Assembly (NCBI RefSeq): GCF_007677875.1
Contig: NZ_VEDO01000007.1
Coordinates: 1 to 64,000, forward strand
Length of the DNA: 64,000 nucleotides
Origin: Variovorax boronicumulans
GTDB taxonomy: Bacteria > Pseudomonadota > Gammaproteobacteria > Burkholderiales > Burkholderiaceae_C
Direction: 5' to 3'
This document shows positions 1 to 9,727 of this stretch, in pieces (within the stretch, counting starts at the first letter, position 1; the number at the start of each line of letters is the position of its first letter). Position numbers and translations under genes: made by a program. The notes beneath the pieces are model-generated. The model ran no database searches, had not been told where the DNA came from, and was given only the letters and a program-made list of their open reading frames with translations.

Positions 1-62
1 GGTCTGGCCGCCTCAACGGCCGCCAGACTCTACCGCGCCGGTCGGATCTAAAGATACAAGCC

Positions 63-992
63 GTGCCCGCGCCGCGCAACCGCCCGCGCCAACGCCAGCC
101 CGAGCTGGAAGGCGAGTTCGCACGCTCGCCTGCGCTCGGCTACGAGGCGCCCGAGGACGGCGGCCTCGTGCGCTGCCTGGCGCACGGCTTTCCGACACCG
201 CTGGCGCGCTGGCATTTCCACGACGAGTACGAGCTGCACCTGATCACCTGCACGTCGGGCAAGGCCTTCGTGGGCGACTGGATCGGGCAGTTCGAGCCCG
301 GCCACCTGGTGCTGTGCGGCCCGCGCCTGCCGCACAACTGGATCTCGCTGGATGCGGGCGACGGCGTGGCCGAGCGCGACCTCGTGATCCAGTTCGAGCA
401 CGCACCGCTCGCGCGCGCTGCCGAATCGCTGCCCGAGCTGCGCGAGGTCATGGCGCTGCTGCAGCGCGCGCGCCACGGCATCGAGTTCTTCGGCCTGTCC
501 GGGCGTGCGCTCGCGCACTGGCAGGCCGTCAAGGGCACGCGCGGCGTGCGCCGCTTTGGCCATTTCTGCGAATACCTGGCCGATCTGGCGCAGTGCGGCG
601 ACTACCGGCTGCTGTCCACCGTGCAGATCCAGAGCGCCGAGGGCGATGGCGAGCTCGAACAGATCAACCGCATCGTCGACCGCATCACGGGCGACCTGGC
701 GGCCTCGGTGAGCCTGGCGGATCTGGCCAACGAACTGGGCATGAGCGAGAGCCGGCTGTCGCGCTTCTTCAAGCGCGCCACGGGCAACAGCTTCACCGAC
801 TTCGTGAACATGGTGCGCATCAACAGCGCCTGCCGCCTGCTGATGCAGACCGACCATTTCGTCGCCGACATCTGCTATCAGGTCGGCTTCAACAACGTGG
901 CAAACTTCAACCGCCGTTTTCTGGAGCTCAAGGGCGTGACGCCCACGGAGTTCCGCCGCCAGGCGGAACATCGCTTCGGCGGCGCTTCTTGA
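63..992 (+). CDS. AraC-family transcriptional regulator
   Basis: 309 residues from a GTG start. The N-terminal ~150 residues have the cupin-like sensor look of sugar-responsive AraC proteins ([12 protein letters not shown] near residue 45, then a [15 protein letters not shown] stretch). The last ~100 residues are a canonical double helix-turn-helix: [20 protein letters not shown], then a second helix pair ending in [12 protein letters not shown] and the conserved [10 protein letters not shown] tail. It ends 12 bp before a xylulokinase gene on the same strand, so it probably controls that gene and a pentitol/hexitol uptake operon that may lie left of the window (inference). The DNA upstream, positions 1-30, contains an imperfect inverted repeat (GTCTGGC/GCCAGAC). 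Confidence 0.9.
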   Translation: MPAPRNRPRQRQPELEGEFARSPALGYEAPEDGGLVRCLAHGFPTPLARWHFHDEYELHLITCTSGKAFVGDWIGQFEPGHLVLCGPRLPHNWISLDAGDGVAERDLVIQFEHAPLARAAESLPELREVMALLQRARHGIEFFGLSGRALAHWQAVKGTRGVRRFGHFCEYLADLAQCGDYRLLSTVQIQSAEGDGELEQINRIVDRITGDLAASVSLADLANELGMSESRLSRFFKRATGNSFTDFVNMVRINSACRLLMQTDHFVADICYQVGFNNVANFNRRFLELKGVTPTEFRRQAEHRFGGAS

Positions 993-1004
993 AGTGTTGT
1001 TGCC

Positions 1005-2477
1005 ATGTACCTGGGCCTCGATCTCGGAACTTCCGAACTGAAAGCACTGCTGCTCGCCGACGACCACGGCGTCGTGGGCGTCGCACACGCTGGACTGACG
1101 GTGCAGCGTCCCCAGCCGCTGTGGTCCGAGCAGCGCCCGCAGGCCTGGGCAGACGCCCTGGACGTGGTGATGGCCGCGCTGCGCGCGCGCCACCCGGACG
1201 CCATGCGCAGCGTGCGCGCCATCGGTCTGTCGGGCCACATGCACGGTGCCGTGCTGCTCGACGCGGCCGGGACCGTGCTGCGTCCGGCGATTCTGTGGAA
1301 CGATGGCCGCAGCGCGGCGCAGTGCACGGCGCTCACGCAGGCCGTGCCGGACCTGGTCCGCATTACCGGCAACCTGGCCATGCCGGGCTTCACCGCCCCC
1401 AAGCTCCTGTGGGTGCGCGAGCACGAGCCCGAGGTCTTCGCCAACACGCGGCGCGTGCTGTTGCCCAAAGACTGGCTGCGCCTGTGGCTGAGCGGCGAGG
1501 CGGTCAGCGACATGTCCGACGCCTCCGGCACGCTGTGGCTGGACGTGGCCCGGCGCGACTGGTCCGACGAACTGCTGGACGCCACCGGCCTCACGCGGGA
1601 CCACATGCCGCGCCTGGTCGAAGGCAGTGCGGTGTCGGCCACGCTCAAGCCCGAGATGGCGCAGCGCTGGGGTCTGCCGGCCGGCATCCCGATCGCCGGC
1701 GGCGGTGGCGACAACGCCGCCAGCGCGGTCGGCATGGGCCTGGTGGCGCCAGGGCAGGGCTTCGTCTCGCTCGGCACCTCCGGCGTCATCTTCGTCTGCT
1801 CCGACGGCTTCGTGCCCAACCCGGCCCGCGCCGTGCACGCCTTCTGCCACGCGCTGCCGGGCCGCTGGCACCAGATGGCCGTGATGCTCTCGGCCGCCAG
1901 CAGCGTGGACTGGGCCGTGCGCGCCTTCGGCTTCGCCGACATTCCCGGCTTCTTCCATGCGGCCGCGTCGCTCGACGAGGCGGCGCGTGCCCGGGCGCCG
2001 CTGTTCATGCCCTACCTGTCCGGCGAGCGCTCGCCGCACAACGACGCGCAGGCACGCGGCGTGCTGTACGGGCTCACGCCCGCGCACTCGCGTGCCGACA
2101 TCGCCTATGCAGTGGTCGAGGGCGTCGGCCACGGCCTGCGCGACGGGCTGGACACGCTGTCGCGCCCGCCCGGTGCCAGGCCGCTGTCGCTGGTGGGCGG
2201 CGGCGCGCGCAGCGCATGGTGGTCGCAGCTGCTGGCCGACATCCTGCAGGTGCCGCTGGCCCTGGGCGCGGGCGGCGAATCCGGCGGCGCACTCGGCGCC
2301 GCACGCCTGGCCTGGCTGGCCGATGGGGGCGACGAGGCCACGGTCTGCACCGTGCCGCCACGGCGCGGGCTATTCGAGCCGGGCGAGGGCACGGCGGCGC
2401 TGCACCAGCCGCGCATGGAGCGCTTCCGTGCGGTGTATGCCGCGCTGAAGCCCGTGTTCGCGCAGGGAATCGCGTGA
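1005..2477 (+). CDS. xylB: xylulokinase (FGGY carbohydrate kinase)
   Basis: 490 residues, full length for the FGGY kinase family. It phosphorylates D-xylulose to D-xylulose 5-phosphate in the cytoplasm, feeding the pentose phosphate pathway. Visible family signatures are the N-terminal actin-like phosphate loop [13 protein letters not shown] (residues 4-16), the substrate-side segment [11 protein letters not shown], the catalytic aspartate in [12 protein letters not shown] (near residue 236) and the C-terminal ATP-binding [15 protein letters not shown]. It follows the AraC regulator by 12 bp and its stop overlaps the GTG start of queC, so the three genes may be cotranscribed. In related bacteria such a kinase sits with mannitol/arabitol dehydrogenase and ABC transporter genes, which would be off the left edge. 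Confidence 0.93.
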   Translation: MYLGLDLGTSELKALLLADDHGVVGVAHAGLTVQRPQPLWSEQRPQAWADALDVVMAALRARHPDAMRSVRAIGLSGHMHGAVLLDAAGTVLRPAILWNDGRSAAQCTALTQAVPDLVRITGNLAMPGFTAPKLLWVREHEPEVFANTRRVLLPKDWLRLWLSGEAVSDMSDASGTLWLDVARRDWSDELLDATGLTRDHMPRLVEGSAVSATLKPEMAQRWGLPAGIPIAGGGGDNAASAVGMGLVAPGQGFVSLGTSGVIFVCSDGFVPNPARAVHAFCHALPGRWHQMAVMLSAASSVDWAVRAFGFADIPGFFHAAASLDEAARARAPLFMPYLSGERSPHNDAQARGVLYGLTPAHSRADIAYAVVEGVGHGLRDGLDTLSRPPGARPLSLVGGGARSAWWSQLLADILQVPLALGAGGESGGALGAARLAWLADGGDEATVCTVPPRRGLFEPGEGTAALHQPRMERFRAVYAALKPVFAQGIA

Positions 2478-3190
2478 CCCTGCCACGCAACGCCCTGGTG
2501 CTGTTCTCAGGCGGCCAGGATTCCACCACCTGCCTGGCCCACGCGCTCGCGCAGTACGAGCGCGTCGAAACCATCGCCTTCGACTACGGCCAGCGCCACC
2601 GCATCGAGCTCGATGCGCGGCTTGAGGTGATGCGCCAATTCCGCGCACAGTTTCCGCACTGGGCCACGCGCCTGGGTGAAGACCACCTGCTGGCCGTGCC
2701 CGTGCTCGGTGAGATCAGCGAGACCTCGCTGACGCGCGACATCGCGATGGAGATGCAAGAGCAGGGTCTGCCCAACAGCTTCGTGCCGGGGCGCAACCTG
2801 CTGTTCCTGACGCTGGCGGCCGCGTTGGCCTACCGGCGCGGGCTGGACGTGCTCGTCACGGGCGTCTGCGAGACGGACTTTTCGGGCTACCCCGATTGCC
2901 GCGACGACACCATCAAGGCCATGCAGATCGCGCTGTCGCTGGGCATGGACCGGCGCATCCTGATCGACACGCCGCTGATGTGGATCGACAAGGCGGCCAC
3001 CTGGTCGCTGGCCGAGCGGCTGGGCGGCAAGGCGCTGGTCGACCTCATCGTGGAGCACACCCACACCTGCTACCTGGGCGAACGCGGTGCGCTGCACGCC
3101 TGGGGTTATGGCTGCGGCAACTGCCCGGCCTGCGTGCTGCGGGCCAAGGGCTGGGCGGGCTATTCAGACCCAGCCCAGGCCGCCCAGTAG
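2474..3190 (+). CDS. queC: 7-cyano-7-deazaguanine synthase QueC
   Basis: 238 residues. The enzyme converts 7-carboxy-7-deazaguanine to preQ0 with ATP and ammonia, a step in queuosine synthesis for tRNA wobble modification. The PP-loop [10 protein letters not shown] lies at residues 11-20, and the zinc-binding cysteines typical of QueC are at the C terminus (HTCYLG, then [12 protein letters not shown]). The reading frame is open far upstream into xylB; the start chosen is the GTG whose last two bases overlap the xylB stop (GTGA), which puts the conserved [10 protein letters not shown] at the normal distance from the N terminus. The 3' end overlaps the convergent chromate-transporter gene by 27 bp. 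Confidence 0.95.
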   Translation: MTLPRNALVLFSGGQDSTTCLAHALAQYERVETIAFDYGQRHRIELDARLEVMRQFRAQFPHWATRLGEDHLLAVPVLGEISETSLTRDIAMEMQEQGLPNSFVPGRNLLFLTLAAALAYRRGLDVLVTGVCETDFSGYPDCRDDTIKAMQIALSLGMDRRILIDTPLMWIDKAATWSLAERLGGKALVDLIVEHTHTCYLGERGALHAWGYGCGNCPACVLRAKGWAGYSDPAQAAQ

Positions 3191-3745
3191 CGCGCCGGCC
3201 CCCAGCAGCCACAGCAGGTGCAAGCGCGTGCGCCAGACCAGCACCGCCACCACGGCCGTCACCAGCCACAGCCGCCAGTTCTGCGCGGCAACGCCCTGGC
3301 TGCCGGCCAGCACCCAGCCCGTGGCGATCAGCAGGGCCACGACGATGGGCGCCATGCCGGCCTTGAAGGCGCGCACGCTGCGCCGGTGCCGGTTGCGGTG
3401 GCCCCATTGCGCGCTGAGGTAGGTCAGCGTGGAGCTGGGGAGCAGCACCCCGGCCATGGTCACCGTGAGCCCCAGCGCTGCCGTCGCATAGCCGCCCGCA
3501 TTGAGCCCTACGTTCCAGCCCATGAGCGCGACGAACAGCACGTTCGGGCCGGGCGCGGCCTGGGCGATGGCGATCGAGGCGTTGAACTGCGGATCGCTGA
3601 GCCAGTGCCGCTGGTCGACCAGGAAACGGTGCATGTCGGGCGCCGTCGTGATCGCGCCGCCCACGGCCAGCAGCGAGAGCGTGGCGAAGTGCAAAAACAG
3701 CGCGAGCCAGTCGGCTGGGGCCAAGGCCAGCGACACACCGTTCAT
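3164..3745 (-). CDS. chromate transporter, C-terminal-type subunit
   Basis: 193 residues, a single CHR-domain membrane protein. The motif region around [20 protein letters not shown] matches the conserved PGP signature of CHR proteins, and hydrophobic segments fill the rest. It starts at an ATG overlapping the stop of the preceding CHR gene by 4 bp (ATGA), so the two halves are translationally coupled and probably form a heterodimer, as known for short-chain CHR pairs. Likely role: membrane transport of chromate or a related oxyanion, often as a proton/sulfate-linked exporter. Substrate cannot be read from sequence. Confidence 0.88.
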   Translation of the reverse strand: MNGVSLALAPADWLALFLHFATLSLLAVGGAITTAPDMHRFLVDQRHWLSDPQFNASIAIAQAAPGPNVLFVALMGWNVGLNAGGYATAALGLTVTMAGVLLPSSTLTYLSAQWGHRNRHRRSVRAFKAGMAPIVVALLIATGWVLAGSQGVAAQNWRLWLVTAVVAVLVWRTRLHLLWLLGAGALLGGLGWV

Positions 3746-4332
3746 GGTGCCATCCGGCGCCAGGCCAGCACGCAGGCGAGCGCGCCCAGGCCGAACAGCA
3801 CGTAGGCCAGCGGCCAGCGCAGCAGCGCGATGCCGGCGAAGCACAGACTGCCGAAGACCAGGCACAGACCGCGGCCCAGCGCGTTGTTGCGCAGCGCCGG
3901 CACCAGCTTGATGCCGGTGGCCATGATGAGCCCGGCGGCCACCGCGCCCATCCCCCGCAGCGCGCCGGCCATGTGGGCGTCGTCGGCAAAGCGCGTGTAG
4001 ACCAGGGCCAGCAGCAATACCACCACGAGCGGCGCCAGCAGCATGCCGGACAGCGCGGCCAGTGCGCCCGGCAAGCCGAAGTGGCGCGCGCCAAACATGA
4101 GGGCCAGGTTCACGACGTTGGGCCCCGGCATGATCTGGGCCACGGCCCATTCCTCGACGAATTCGTCGCGGCTCATCCAGCGCTTCTTCTCCACGAGTTC
4201 GCGCTGCACCACGGCCAGCACGCCGCCGAAGCCTTGCAAGGCGAGCCAGGTGAACGAGAGGAAGAGGTCGGTCTTGGAGCGCGGTTGCGCCAGGGCGCCG
4301 GGCGGCTCGGGCGCGGGATCGGGGGCGGACAT
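3742..4332 (-). CDS. chrA: chromate transporter, N-terminal-type subunit
   Basis: 196 residues with one complete CHR domain: FLSFTWLALQGFGGVLAVVQ near the N terminus, VAQIMPGPNVVNLALMFG as the PGP signature, then several transmembrane segments. It is the first gene of a two-gene unit with the CHR gene immediately downstream (4-bp overlap). The pair together equals the length of a bidomain ChrA of about 400 residues. I considered a frameshifted single chrA and rejected it because each half has its own complete CHR signature and a normal coupled start. Confidence 0.9.
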   Translation of the reverse strand: MSAPDPAPEPPGALAQPRSKTDLFLSFTWLALQGFGGVLAVVQRELVEKKRWMSRDEFVEEWAVAQIMPGPNVVNLALMFGARHFGLPGALAALSGMLLAPLVVVLLLALVYTRFADDAHMAGALRGMGAVAAGLIMATGIKLVPALRNNALGRGLCLVFGSLCFAGIALLRWPLAYVLFGLGALACVLAWRRMAP

Positions 4333-4460
4333 GGCGCGGATTATCCCGTCGCACCGCGGCCATTCGCGCGCAGCGCCGTGTGCCGCGGCCGGGCGCGCGC
4401 TTCAGCCTGGTCTAAGTCTTGGGGCGCACAGTGACGGCTCTTCCCCACTGAAAGCCCTCC

Positions 4461-5207
4461 ATGAAGCCAGACGACGTGCGCCGCGCCTTCGCGATGCCGG
4501 CCACCAGCCCCGCCTTTCCCTGCGGCCCTTACCGCTTCGTACGCCGCGAGTTCGTGGTCATCACCTACCAAACCGACATGGACGCGCTGCGCGCCGTCGT
4601 GCCCGAGCCGCTGGAGGTGGTCCAACCGCTGGTCAAGTACGAGTTCATCCGCATGCCCGACTCCACGGGCTTTGGCGACTACACCGAATCGGGCCAGGTG
4701 ATCCCGGTCCAGTTGCGCACGGCCAAGGGCCTGGAGCAGGGCGCCTACGTGCACGCCATGTACCTGAACGACCATCCGCCGATCGCAGGTGGCCGCGAGC
4801 TGTGGGGTTTTCCGAAGAAGCTCGCGACGCCCAAGCTGGACTACGAGACCGACACCGTGGTCGGCACCCTGGACTACGGCCAGGTCCGCGTGGCCACGGC
4901 CACCATGGGCTTCAAGCACCGCACGCTGGAGCCCGGGCCCATCCTGGCGTCGCTGGCGCAGCCGAATTTCCTGCTCAAGATCATTCCGCACGTGGATGGC
5001 TCGCCGCGCATCTGCGAACTCGTGCGCTACCACATGGTCGACATCCAGCTGCATGGCGCCTGGAGCGGCCCCGCGGCGCTCGAACTGCATCCGCACGCGC
5101 TGGCTCCGGTGGCCGATCTGCCTGTGCGCAAGGTCGAGTCGGCCGTGCACTACATCGCCGACATGACGCTCGCGCTCGGCACGGTCGAGCACGACTACCT
5201 GAAATGA
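4461..5207 (+). CDS. adc: acetoacetate decarboxylase
   Basis: 248 residues, normal for the family. It decarboxylates acetoacetate to acetone and CO2 through a Schiff base on a lysine whose pKa is lowered by the adjacent lysine. The paired lysines are visible in [14 protein letters not shown] (K119-K120), and the conserved [11 protein letters not shown] stretch is diagnostic. About 210 bp downstream on the same strand lies 3-hydroxybutyrate dehydrogenase, which makes or uses acetoacetate, so the two probably serve ketone-body/polyhydroxybutyrate turnover. No strong Shine-Dalgarno was seen before the ATG. Confidence 0.93.
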   Translation: MKPDDVRRAFAMPATSPAFPCGPYRFVRREFVVITYQTDMDALRAVVPEPLEVVQPLVKYEFIRMPDSTGFGDYTESGQVIPVQLRTAKGLEQGAYVHAMYLNDHPPIAGGRELWGFPKKLATPKLDYETDTVVGTLDYGQVRVATATMGFKHRTLEPGPILASLAQPNFLLKIIPHVDGSPRICELVRYHMVDIQLHGAWSGPAALELHPHALAPVADLPVRKVESAVHYIADMTLALGTVEHDYLK

Positions 5208-5224
5208 ATCCACCCCGTTTGGTC

Positions 5225-5335
5225 GGCCCACTGCGTGTAGCCATCCCATCCCCCTCCAGGGGCGCCGCCAGCGGCCGGGCAGAGCCCGTTCCGCGGCGTC
5301 TACAGGCATGGCCTGCTCCGCGGCCCTCGGTGCCT
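5225..5335. repeat. probable dispersed intergenic palindromic element
   Basis: The intergenic stretch between adc and the dehydrogenase contains CCCCCTCCAGGGGCGCCGCC followed by a GGCCGGGCAGAGCCCGTTCC block and GCGGCGTCTACAGGCATGGC. Self-complementary parts (GGGC-AGA-GCCC, CCGCGG) would fold into short hairpins. From memory, similar GC-rich blocks recur between genes in Comamonadaceae genomes; only one copy was found here, so repeat status is inferred. Confidence 0.35.
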
Positions 5336-5417
5336 TCGCCTGCGACCCGATCTGAATATCGCGCAGGTCGGCTTTGAATCGAGTTACCCCAACCACTTCA
5401 CATCGAAAGGACACCCC

Positions 5418-6203
5418 ATGCAACAACTCCAGAACAAGGTCGCCTACATCACGGGTTCGGCCAGCGGCATCGGCAAGGAAATCGCCACCGTCTTCGCGCG
5501 CGAGGGCGCAGCCGTGGTCATCGCCGACCTCAACCCGGCGGCGGCCGAGAGCACGGCCGCCGCGCTGCGCGCCAGCGGCGCCCAGGCGCTGGGCGTGGCT
5601 GTGGACGTGACCGACGAAGCCCAGGTCGAGGCCTCGGTGGAACAGGCCGCCAAGGCCTTCGGCGGCATCGACATCCTGGTCAGCAATGCCGGCATCCAGA
5701 TCGTGCACCCGATCGAGGAATTCTCCTTCGCCGACTGGAAGAAGATGCTGGCCATCCACCTGGACGGCGCCTTCCTGACCACGCGGGCCTGCCTCAAGCG
5801 CATGGTCGCCCAGGGCCGCGGTGGCAGCGTGATCTACATGGGCTCGGTGCACTCCAAGGAGGCCTCGCTGCTCAAGGCGCCTTACGTGACGGCCAAGCAC
5901 GGCCTGATCGGCCTGTGCAAAACCGTGGCCAAGGAGGGCGCGGCCCACGGCGTGCGTGCCAATGTGATCTGTCCGGGCTTCGTGCGCACGCCGCTGGTCG
6001 AGAAGCAGATCCCCGAGCAGGCGAAGACTCTGGGCATCAGCGAGGCCGAGGTCGTCAAGAACGTGATGCTGAAGGAGACCGTGGACGGCGAGTTCACCAC
6101 TACCGACGACGTGGCCCAGGTGGCGCTGCTGTTCGCCGGCTTTCCGAGCAATGCACTGACGGGCCAGTCGCTCGTCGTCAGCCACGGCTGGTTCATGCAG
6201 TGA
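5418..6203 (+). CDS. bdhA: 3-hydroxybutyrate dehydrogenase (SDR family)
   Basis: 261 residues, a classical short-chain dehydrogenase that interconverts (R)-3-hydroxybutyrate and acetoacetate with NAD. It shows the Rossmann motif [12 protein letters not shown] (residues 11-22), the NAG motif (LVSNAGIQ), catalytic Ser in [11 protein letters not shown] and the YVTAKHG Tyr-Lys pair, plus the [17 protein letters not shown] segment typical of this dehydrogenase subgroup. A good ribosome site (AAAGGA) lies 7 bp before the ATG. Together with adc upstream it suggests ketone-body or PHB-monomer metabolism. Confidence 0.92.
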   Translation: MQQLQNKVAYITGSASGIGKEIATVFAREGAAVVIADLNPAAAESTAAALRASGAQALGVAVDVTDEAQVEASVEQAAKAFGGIDILVSNAGIQIVHPIEEFSFADWKKMLAIHLDGAFLTTRACLKRMVAQGRGGSVIYMGSVHSKEASLLKAPYVTAKHGLIGLCKTVAKEGAAHGVRANVICPGFVRTPLVEKQIPEQAKTLGISEAEVVKNVMLKETVDGEFTTTDDVAQVALLFAGFPSNALTGQSLVVSHGWFMQ

Positions 6204-6228
6204 CGCCGGCCGGCCCGGACGGCCGACC

Positions 6229-7164
6229 CTAGAGCTTGAGTTCCCAGGTCTCGCCGACCAGCGACTGGCCGAAGTCCTCGTAGGGCTCGCTCTTCGTGAG
6301 CACGAAGCCGCGCGCCGCGTAGATGCTGCGCGCGGCCGAGAGGCAGCTGTTGGTCCACAGCACGATCTTGCGGTAGCCCCGGGCGCGCGCGAAGGCCAGG
6401 CATTCGTCGGTCAACCGCGCGCCCAGGCCCATGCCGCGCGCAGCCGGCGTCAGGATCAGCAGCCGCAGCTGGGCCACAGTGGCGCTCTTGCGCGCGAGGA
6501 AGACCGAGCCCACGCGCTCACCGTTCAGCTCGGCGATCCAGCAGCGCTCCCACCCGGGCCGGAAGTTGCGCACGAAGCGCGCCGCGATGTCGGCCACCAG
6601 GGCCTCAAAGCGCGCGTCCAGTCCGTACTCGCGCGCATAGAGTTCGCCATGCTGCTGCACGACCCAGCCGATGTCCCCGGGCCGCGGCTCGCGCAGCACG
6701 GCCGTGCGCGCACGCGGCGCGGTGCTGGCCGCAGGCGGTACGAGCAGGCGCTCCACCTTGGCCATGGCGTCGACCAGTTCTGCCCTGTCGTCGGAGGACA
6801 GGCGCTCCAGCAGCGCACGCGCGGCGTCGCGCGATTTCTGCTGTAGCGGTGCGAAGGCCGCATGGCCGGCCGGGGTCATGCGCAAGGCCTGCAGGCGGCC
6901 ATCGGCCGGTGATCTGCCCCGCTGAAGCCATCCGCGCGCCGCGAAGCGCTTGAGGATGCGGCTCAGGTAGCCGGCGTCCAGGCCCAGCACGCGCCCGATC
7001 TCGCTCGCAGCGCATTGTTCGCGGTGGGCCAACTCGTACAGCACGCGCACCTCGGTCAGGGACAGCGGGCCGTCGAGATAGGGCTCCAGCAGGCCTGCGC
7101 TCTGTGTGTAGGAACGGTTGAAGGCCCGCAGCGCCTTGACCTGGTGCGTGATGACTTCGTCCAT
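6229..7164 (-). CDS. MarR regulator fused to GNAT acetyltransferase
   Basis: 311 residues with two domains. Residues ~1-150 are a MarR winged helix (ALRAFNRSYTQSAG, LTEVRVLYELAHREQCAASE, LGLDAGYLSRILKRFAARGW). Residues ~165-311 are a GNAT N-acetyltransferase with the acetyl-CoA loop LTPAARGMGLGARLTDECL and the later KIVLWTNSCLSAARSIYAARGF. Such MarR-GNAT fusions are a known architecture; substrate and ligand are unknown. A perfect 9-bp inverted repeat overlaps its start codon, suggesting autoregulation. It converges on bdhA with a 25-bp gap. Confidence 0.9.
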   Translation of the reverse strand: MDEVITHQVKALRAFNRSYTQSAGLLEPYLDGPLSLTEVRVLYELAHREQCAASEIGRVLGLDAGYLSRILKRFAARGWLQRGRSPADGRLQALRMTPAGHAAFAPLQQKSRDAARALLERLSSDDRAELVDAMAKVERLLVPPAASTAPRARTAVLREPRPGDIGWVVQQHGELYAREYGLDARFEALVADIAARFVRNFRPGWERCWIAELNGERVGSVFLARKSATVAQLRLLILTPAARGMGLGARLTDECLAFARARGYRKIVLWTNSCLSAARSIYAARGFVLTKSEPYEDFGQSLVGETWELKL

Positions 7165-7177
7165 CGTTGACGAAGTC
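7153..7177 (-). promoter_or_regulatory. candidate MarR autoregulatory operator
   Basis: Perfect inverted repeat GACTTCGTC-N7-GACGAAGTC, centred on the start codon (positions 7162-7164). A related copy of the right arm with its flanks, GTTGACGCAGTC, lies at 7189-7200, 23 bp further upstream of the gene. MarR proteins usually bind such palindromes in their own promoters; binding here is inferred. Part of the first arm is also coding (codons 2-4), which could explain some of the symmetry. Confidence 0.45.
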
Positions 7178-7245
7178 TAGCAAAAGCAGTTGACGCAGTC
7201 AGCTTTTTTGCCGCCCGGCGGGCGCCGTACGCGGCAGCAGAAAAA

Positions 7246-8400
7246 CTACGTCGCGCCGGGCAGGGGCGAGGCACCAGGCAGGGCCGATGCCTGCGCAGCC
7301 GCTTCAGGTGGCAACGCCGCCGGCCCCGACAGCACCACATTGCGCGTCGGAAACGCGAACTCCACGCCCATGGCCGCGAACTCGCGCATCAGGCCGATGT
7401 TGATGGCCTGCTGGTTGTCCATGTACTGGCCGTAGTTGGCGGTCTGCATGACGTACACCACCACGTAGTCCAGCGAGCTCTCGCCCAGCTTGGCGAAGTG
7501 GGCGCGGTCGAACACCAGATCGGGCTGGGCCTCGACCACGCGGCGGATCACGGCCGGGATCTCGGCCGCCTGCTCGGGCGTGGTGGCATAGCTCACGCCC
7601 ACCGTGAACTCGATGCGGCGCGTGCTCATGCGCTTGAAGTTGCGCAGCGAGCCCTTGAGCAGCTCGGTGTTGGACACCACGATCTGCTCGCCGCTGGGGC
7701 TGCGCAGCCGCGTGGTCTTCATGCCCACATGCTCGACCGTGCCGTTGACGCTGCCGTTGTTGATCGCGTCGCCCACCTCGAATGGCTTGTCGAGGGCGAT
7801 GGCGATGGAGGCGAACAGGTCTCCGAGGATGTTTTGCGCGGCCAGCGCGATGGCGATGCCGCCGATGCCCAGGCTGGCCACGAAGGCCGTGATGTTGAAG
7901 CCCAGGTTGGACAGCACGGCGAGCGCCACCACCGCCCACAGCGCGGTGTTCAGGCCCCAGCCGATCAGCGTGCTGGACACCGTCGCCTGCGGCGAGCTGC
8001 CGGGCGCGGCGTGGCGCATGAGCTGGCGCTGCATCAGCACGTCGATGAGCCGCGCGCCCCACAGCGCCAGTTGCAGCGCCACGGTCACGTACCAGAGTTG
8101 GGCGACGCGGTCGGACCAGCGCGCTGGCAGGTCCAGCAGCGACAGGCCGACCAGCACGGAGGCCACCGTCAGCAGCAGCCCGTTGGTGGCGTCCAGCATC
8201 TGCGCGAGCGTGGGCCGCACCTGGCCCAGGCCGCGCGCGGCCGGGTCGGCTTCGGCGCTCTGGCGGATGCGTCCGCGCGCGAACCGCAGGCCGGTGCGCA
8301 TGACGAAGTAGGCGGCGAGGGCAGCACCGGCGGCCAGCACCCATTGGGTCATGGGCACGCCGAGCAGCAAGGTGGTGTGGAACCAGTCGGAGAGCAGCAT
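7246..8400 (-). CDS. MscS-family mechanosensitive channel
   Basis: 384 residues from the chosen ATG. Hydrophobic segments occupy the first ~200 residues. The pore-lining TM3 and the beta domain follow, with LGIGGIAIALAAQNILGDLFASIAI and DKPFEVGD, the hallmark of MscS channels, then the soluble vestibule domain (GEQIVVSNTELLKGSLRN). It releases solutes on hypo-osmotic shock. An upstream ATG at 8427 is also in frame, but a TATAAA box on the minus strand at 8407-8412 lies between the two ATGs, which favours the inner start. Confidence 0.9.
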   Translation of the reverse strand: MLLSDWFHTTLLLGVPMTQWVLAAGAALAAYFVMRTGLRFARGRIRQSAEADPAARGLGQVRPTLAQMLDATNGLLLTVASVLVGLSLLDLPARWSDRVAQLWYVTVALQLALWGARLIDVLMQRQLMRHAAPGSSPQATVSSTLIGWGLNTALWAVVALAVLSNLGFNITAFVASLGIGGIAIALAAQNILGDLFASIAIALDKPFEVGDAINNGSVNGTVEHVGMKTTRLRSPSGEQIVVSNTELLKGSLRNFKRMSTRRIEFTVGVSYATTPEQAAEIPAVIRRVVEAQPDLVFDRAHFAKLGESSLDYVVVYVMQTANYGQYMDNQQAINIGLMREFAAMGVEFAFPTRNVVLSGPAALPPEAAAQASALPGASPLPGAT

Positions 8401-8483
8401 CGGCGGTTTATATCCGCTCGACCGCATCCGGGGCGATCAGCCCAGTGGGGTGCATGCTGTGGGAGGCGCGCGCACGGACCGCT

Positions 8484-9656
8484 TCACGCGCTGCGCGAGA
8501 AGCGCCGCGCGTAGGCCGTGCCGCCCGACAGGATGGCCGCCAGCGTCCAGAACGCCGGCCCCATGCCGGCCGCCGAGCCCAGGCCGCCGAACAGGATGGG
8601 CAGGAACACCTGGCTGGCATTCATGATGGTGGCGCGCACGCCCAGCGCCTCGCCGGAGCGCCCCGGCGGCGCGACCTGGTGCACCAGGCTCATGACCATG
8701 GGCTGCGTGGAGCCCAGGCTCAGCCCGTTGACGAAGGCCAGCGCCAGCAGCAGCGGCACCGCGGTCGTGAGCGGGAACAGCAGGTAGACGGCTGCCGTCA
8801 CGCCCAGCGAAATGGTCAGCGTCTGCCATTCATTGAGGTGGCGCTGCAGCACCGGCATGGCCAGGCGCACGACGAAGGTGGCCACGCCGAAGCAGCCCAT
8901 GATGAGGCCGATGGTGGAGGCCGACAGCCCGATGCGCGCGCCCTGCACGGGCACCATGAAGGTGAACATGTCCCAGCCCATGGACAACAGGCCGCTCACG
9001 ATGAACACGGCCCGCATGCGCGGATCCCGCAGCAGGTCCATGACCTTGCCCGCGCCCGCCACGCCGCCGGGCGCAGTGCGCGGGGCGACGCGGATGCGCA
9101 GCGCCACGAGCACGGCCAACGCCAGCAGCGGGAACAGCAGCAGCAGCGCGAAGGTCCAGCGGTGGCCGATGCCGTCGATGGCGACGCCCGCGATCACCGG
9201 GCCCATCACCGTGGAGGTCGAGAACGCCAGCGCCAGCAGCGTGAATGCGCGCACTCGGGTCTGGTCGTTGGTGCTGTGGCCGACCTCGTTGTAGATGGTC
9301 ATGTGCAGCAGCATGAAGCCGCTGCCCAGCAGCATGCTGGCCAGGCACAGCACCGGCACCGAAGGCCACAGCGCCGGCAGCGCCGCACCCACGGCCGTGG
9401 TGGCGATCGCGATGCGGGCCGGCCGCTGCATGCCCACGCGGTCGATCCAGCGGCCCAGCCGCACCGACAGCAGCATGGGCAGCACCGACAGCAGGCTGAC
9501 CTGCAGGCCGACGACCACGGTGGGCGCGTGCAGCGCAATGGCGTAGAGCGACAGCGCCACGCGCCCTCCGGTGAAGGCCAGGTGCACGAGCACCATGACC
9601 ACCATGAGCGGCAGCAGCTGGCGTGCCAGCGAAGGAGGGGCGGGGGGGGAATCCAT
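8484..9656 (-). CDS. MFS transporter
   Basis: 390 residues, about twelve hydrophobic segments, with the loop 2-3 signature degenerated to RLGRWIDRVGMQRPARIAI and a second-half repeat. Major facilitator superfamily permease, inner membrane; the substrate cannot be inferred. The open frame extends to 9971, but that part overlaps the HD-GYP gene in another frame and lacks hydrophobicity, so the ATG at 9654-9656 was chosen (MDSPPAPPSLARQLLPLM). It lies 71 bp from the 3' end of the HD-GYP-like gene on the same strand. Confidence 0.87.
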   Translation of the reverse strand: MDSPPAPPSLARQLLPLMVVMVLVHLAFTGGRVALSLYAIALHAPTVVVGLQVSLLSVLPMLLSVRLGRWIDRVGMQRPARIAIATTAVGAALPALWPSVPVLCLASMLLGSGFMLLHMTIYNEVGHSTNDQTRVRAFTLLALAFSTSTVMGPVIAGVAIDGIGHRWTFALLLLFPLLALAVLVALRIRVAPRTAPGGVAGAGKVMDLLRDPRMRAVFIVSGLLSMGWDMFTFMVPVQGARIGLSASTIGLIMGCFGVATFVVRLAMPVLQRHLNEWQTLTISLGVTAAVYLLFPLTTAVPLLLALAFVNGLSLGSTQPMVMSLVHQVAPPGRSGEALGVRATIMNASQVFLPILFGGLGSAAGMGPAFWTLAAILSGGTAYARRFSRSA

Positions 9657-9727
9657 CGGGGCGACAGGGCGCGGCAAAGCCGTGCAGTGTCCCACGGTCG
9701 CTGCGGCGCTGCCGCCGCCCGCGCACT

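Noticed and set aside
48-2132. 694-residue minus-strand ORF opposite the AraC and xylulokinase genes
   Set aside because: Shadow of real genes in GC-rich DNA: low-complexity His/Arg/Gln/Ala protein, no domain.
314-2473. A 958-residue fusion protein ending in QueC
   Set aside because: Only the last 238 codons are protein-like; the rest lies out of frame across araC and xylB.
3164-4332. Frameshifted single chrA
   Set aside because: Each gene has its own complete CHR signature and they overlap by ATGA, the usual two-gene arrangement.
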